A stretch of DNA of 10,325 nucleotides from an uncultured Bacteroides sp. (GTDB lineage Bacteria > Bacteroidota > Bacteroidia > Bacteroidales > Bacteroidaceae), in assembly GCA_900555635.1 (NCBI GenBank), contig USLU01000118.1:1-10325 (forward strand), read 5' to 3'. Shown here piece by piece: positions 7,468-10,325 of the stretch; within the stretch, counting starts at the first letter, position 1; the number at the start of each line of letters is the position of its first letter. Made by a program: the position numbers and the translations under genes. The notes below the pieces were generated by a model. The model was not told the DNA's origin and searched no databases. It saw only the letters and a list, made by a program, of their open reading frames with translations.

Positions 7468-10325
7468 TTAGAAGCTAAGATTAAGACCGAACATGATATT
7501 TCTAGGTACAGGATATGCCCAAGACTGCATACCGGTAGATCTGGTTTGTGGATCAAATCCTATAAAATCTTTAGCAGTGATAGTGAACAAATTGTCAGCA
7601 GAGATATAAACTCTTAAATTGTCAATAGCCACCTTATTCATAAGGTTCTTCGGAAGAGTATATCCTAAAACCATGGATTTCATTCTTAAATAAGAACCAT
7701 TCATTAAGAAACGGCTGGAATTAGTTTCTGCTCCCGAGTTGTCTCCAGCTACAAATTTGGGTACGTCGGTTATATCTCCCGGCTTTTGCCAGCGGTTGTC
7801 ATAAACGTAGTTAGATACCGGGCCTAAGAAATAATGTCCAACCTGCATATCAAATGCAAATCCGGAGTTATATACTTTATTTCCCAAGGTGAAACTGGTA
7901 TCAAAAGAGAAGTCAAAACCTTTGTATTTGAAATTCATTCCAAAGCCACCATAAAATTTAGGATCGGCAGAACCTACAATTCGCTGACCGGCCTCATTTA
8001 CATTTTTTGTTTTCTCATCCCCTTCTTGTCCTTTATACCACATTGCTTCTCCTGTTTCAGGATCCACTCCTGCATATTCCGGCATATAGAACGTATTATA
8101 CGCTTCACCAACTTTTCTGATAGTTAGAGTATTCTCAATTGGTTTTTCTGTAGCAAGTTTTATGATTTTATTTTTATTTGCCGTACCAGTGAAACGAACA
8201 TCCCAACTGAAATCTTTATTTCTAAGTACGTTAGCGTTAATTAAGAATTCTATACCTTTGTTTTCCATCTCACCTACATTTTTCAGGATAGATCCGAATC
8301 CAGTTGTGTAAGAAAGTGGTACATCAAATATCATATCTTTTGTCCGTTGGTTATAATAGTCTACTTCGAGTGTCAGTCTTTCGAAGAAAACAGCATGGAT
8401 ACCGATATCGGCTTTCGCAACAGTCTCCCATTTAAGATCCGGATTGGCTATTTGGTAAGGAATAGCTCCAGGTTTGCCATTATAAGAATATCCATAATTA
8501 TACAATCCCATTGCTGCATAATAACCAATATCCTGATTACCTACAGTTCCATAACTACCTCTGATAGTCAAATCTGTCAACCAATTTTTGGTATTTTCCA
8601 TAAAGCTTTCGTTAGAGATTCGGTATTTTGCTCCTATAGACCAAAAAGGAGCCCATTTGTTGTTTACACCAAATCTTGACGAGCCGTCATAACGGAAACT
8701 GCCTGACAGATAATATTTATCATTCAAGTTATATTCTGCATTCATAAAGAATGAAGAAAGAGTGCTTGCTTTGGTTGAAGATCCCGCCCCTGTTGGCTTG
8801 GAAGCATTGTCCAATTCAAAAACAGCATCACTAGGATATCCACTGGCAGCTGCATAAATTGTTCTATAAGATATTTTCTGTGCTTCTTGTCCCAACAACA
8901 CATTCAAATGATGCATGTCTTTGAAAGTGCGGTTGAAGTTTACGGTATTGGTAATGGTCAAGGTTGTTGCTCTTTCCTGGTTTCTTTCACCAAGCATACC
9001 ACTACCGGAATATTGAGGATTATAAATTGAACTGTAAAAGAACTCGTCCAAGTCAATCAAGCTCAATCCTGCATTTGTCTTCCATGTTAAGCCATCAATA
9101 ATATTATAAGTAAAATATGGATTCACAACCAATGTAATCTGCTTTTGATTGCGTTTATCACCTTTTTCTTTATCGTTAATAGCTACAGGATTATAATTAA
9201 CATTTGTATTATATGTTCCGTCTTCATTGCGCACCTGTTCAAACGGACGGATGTCATATACTGCTACAATAGGATTAGTATATTGGCTTTCAGTCATAGT
9301 GTTGTTTATATCGGAGAGTGCTCCATTCACAGAAAGTCCATATCCTATCCGTCCGCTTTTTCCATCTAAACTAATACGTCCGCTATAGCGTTTCATTCCA
9401 GTTCCGATGACGATACCTGTATTCTGAAAATATCCTCCACTAATATAATAGCGCAAATTTTCATTCCCACCTTGAGCACTGATATCATATTCTTGTGAAA
9501 AACCATTTTGCAGAATCTCCTTCAGCCAATCCACACTCTTGATATTTTGCGTCAAGTCCACATTATACCGATCCATAACATAGGCATTCAGCCATTCAGC
9601 AGAAGTCATGCCATCCTCACCGTCATATCCTGCATTTGTTAGTCCTTCGGTCCAGATCTCTTTGTATTTATCCAGATTTGTCGTACGATAATTATGATCT
9701 ATCTTACCTACAAAACTAGTTCCGACTTTTGCATTCACATTAAAACGCGCTTTTCCCAGACTACCTTTTTTAGTAGTAACTACAATTACTCCATTCGCTG
9801 CACGAGCTCCATAAATAGCTGTAGCTGTAGCATCTTTCAAAACTGTGATGGACTCAATGTCGTTAGGATTGATATTAGCCATCGGACTTGCCGCCATATC
9901 CCCTGTTCCGGCTTTATTATAAGCCCCCATTTTGTCTGTGTAAATGGCAATACCATCAATTACGTATAAAGGTTCAGTTCCAGAGTTCATTGAACCAACC
10001 CCACGAATAGTAGTAGAAGCATATGCACCAGGTTGTCCAGTCAAGCTATTTACTTGTAAACCAGCTACTGATCCTTCCAAAGACTTCATAAAGTTTGCAT
10101 CTGTTTTTTTCATCAAGTCCTTGTTATCCACCGTTTGGGCAGATCCCGTAAATGCCGCTTTTTTAGTTACCCCATATCCGGTTACCACAACCTCATCTAT
10201 TAGCTGTGCATCAGATTTGAGAACCACTCGCAAATTGGGCTTTATCGCCACTTCCTGCGTCTGCATACCGATGTACGAAATCTGCAAAGTCTTTGCAGAA
10301 CTTGGTACATTCGACAAATTAAAAT
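7468..10325 (-). CDS. SusC-like TonB-dependent transporter, cassette 2 (5' end outside the window)
   Basis: An outer-membrane SusC/RagA-type channel for TonB-driven uptake of a ligand presented by its SusD partner. The frame is open to the right edge: before the TTG at 10317 it reads on through codons for F and N with no stop, so that TTG is not a real start. The visible start FNLSNVPSSAKTLQISYIGM is the end of a carboxypeptidase-regulatory-like domain; the rest of that domain and the signal peptide lie beyond 10325. Counting from 10317, the TonB-box-like DEVVVTGYG is at 41-49, IRG at 104-106 and YVIDGIAI near 118-125. The plug closes with TVLKDATATAIYGARAANG and TTKKG at 181-185. A full barrel follows and ends IMFGLNLSF. 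Unlike cassette 1, the coding frame passes unbroken through the 35-bp repeat, so this copy appears to be joined to an expressed 5' end. Confidence 0.95.
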   Translation of the reverse strand, partial: FNLSNVPSSAKTLQISYIGMQTQEVAIKPNLRVVLKSDAQLIDEVVVTGYGVTKKAAFTGSAQTVDNKDLMKKTDANFMKSLEGSVAGLQVNSLTGQPGAYASTTIRGVGSMNSGTEPLYVIDGIAIYTDKMGAYNKAGTGDMAASPMANINPNDIESITVLKDATATAIYGARAANGVIVVTTKKGSLGKARFNVNAKVGTSFVGKIDHNYRTTNLDKYKEIWTEGLTNAGYDGEDGMTSAEWLNAYVMDRYNVDLTQNIKSVDWLKEILQNGFSQEYDISAQGGNENLRYYISGGYFQNTGIVIGTGMKRYSGRISLDGKSGRIGYGLSVNGALSDINNTMTESQYTNPIVAVYDIRPFEQVRNEDGTYNTNVNYNPVAINDKEKGDKRNQKQITLVVNPYFTYNIIDGLTWKTNAGLSLIDLDEFFYSSIYNPQYSGSGMLGERNQERATTLTITNTVNFNRTFKDMHHLNVLLGQEAQKISYRTIYAAASGYPSDAVFELDNASKPTGAGSSTKASTLSSFFMNAEYNLNDKYYLSGSFRYDGSSRFGVNNKWAPFWSIGAKYRISNESFMENTKNWLTDLTIRGSYGTVGNQDIGYYAAMGLYNYGYSYNGKPGAIPYQIANPDLKWETVAKADIGIHAVFFERLTLEVDYYNQRTKDMIFDVPLSYTTGFGSILKNVGEMENKGIEFLINANVLRNKDFSWDVRFTGTANKNKIIKLATEKPIENTLTIRKVGEAYNTFYMPEYAGVDPETGEAMWYKGQEGDEKTKNVNEAGQRIVGSADPKFYGGFGMNFKYKGFDFSFDTSFTLGNKVYNSGFAFDMQVGHYFLGPVSNYVYDNRWQKPGDITDVPKFVAGDNSGAETNSSRFLMNGSYLRMKSMVLGYTLPKNLMNKVAIDNLRVYISADNLFTITAKDFIGFDPQTRSTGMQSWAYPVPRNIMFGLNLSF
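10268..10302 (-). repeat. 35-bp recombination-site candidate, copy 2 (expressed susC)
   Basis: Identical over 35 bp to 5545-5579, with the palindrome at 10281-10299. It sits inside an intact susC frame, in codons for the last strand of the N-terminal domain. The flanking base differs from copy 1 at both ends (10267 and 10303). The two copies are direct repeats 4,723 bp apart, and both are read in the same phase, so an exchange between them would keep the susC frame. Confidence 0.8.

Noticed and set aside
7834..9969. Plus-strand open frames of 74-110 codons opposite the second susC
   Set aside because: They are shadows of the susC frame, with no signal, domain or leader, and low-complexity translations rich in I, F, S and C.
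10315..10317. TTG at 10317 as the start of the second susC
   Set aside because: The frame remains open upstream to the window edge, and the codons just before it continue the expected SusC N-terminal domain (F-N-L-S-N-V-P). The gene is simply cut by the window.
1190..10325. A classical polysaccharide-utilization locus with identifiable substrate
   Set aside because: No glycoside hydrolase, polysaccharide lyase, sulfatase, hybrid two-component sensor or anti-sigma factor is present in the window, so assigning a glycan would be guesswork.

Overview
The window looks like a chromosomal segment of a gut-type Bacteroides or close relative. It holds two SusC/SusD outer-membrane nutrient-uptake pairs, SusD lipoproteins with Bacteroidetes-style lipoboxes, a TAnnTTTG-type -7 box, and no clear Shine-Dalgarno sequences. 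The species cannot be fixed from the sequence. Every gene I can support lies on the minus strand, so transcription runs from right to left.

Layout, left to right. Positions 1-1087 hold the first 362 codons of hflX, a ribosome-associated GTPase whose 3' end lies beyond the window. Positions 1088-1189 hold a strong terminator followed at once by a probable hflX promoter. Positions 1190-5579 hold cassette 1: a susD-like gene of the SusD-like_2 type, preceded 13 bp upstream by a susC-like gene that lacks its 5' end. Positions 5583-6034 are a very AT-rich spacer with several inverted repeats and the terminator of the next cassette. Positions 6035-10325 hold cassette 2: a classical RagB/SusD gene and a susC-like gene whose reading frame stays open to the right edge, so its N-terminus lies outside the window.

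The main observation is a 35-bp sequence that is identical in both susC genes (5545-5579 and 10268-10302) and contains a perfect 19-bp palindrome. It lies at the same codons in both, at the end of the N-terminal carboxypeptidase-regulatory-like domain. Downstream of it the two genes diverge at nearly every third codon position. Upstream of it cassette 2 continues as in-frame SusC coding sequence, while cassette 1 changes at once to non-coding AT-rich DNA with an in-frame stop eight codons above the repeat. This is the signature of a site-specific recombination cassette. Cassette 2 appears to be joined to the expressed 5' end (promoter, signal peptide, N-terminal domain), and cassette 1 appears to be a promoterless silent alternative. 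Recombination at the repeat would fuse the same N-terminus in frame to a different TonB box, plug, barrel and SusD partner.

Shuffling of SusC/SusD families by DNA inversion is known in Bacteroides fragilis, so the principle is not new. What is specific here is the exact site, the same-strand (direct) orientation of the two copies, the unlike SusD families being exchanged, and the structured spacer. No recombinase, glycoside hydrolase or regulator is in the window, so the substrate and the switching enzyme cannot be named.
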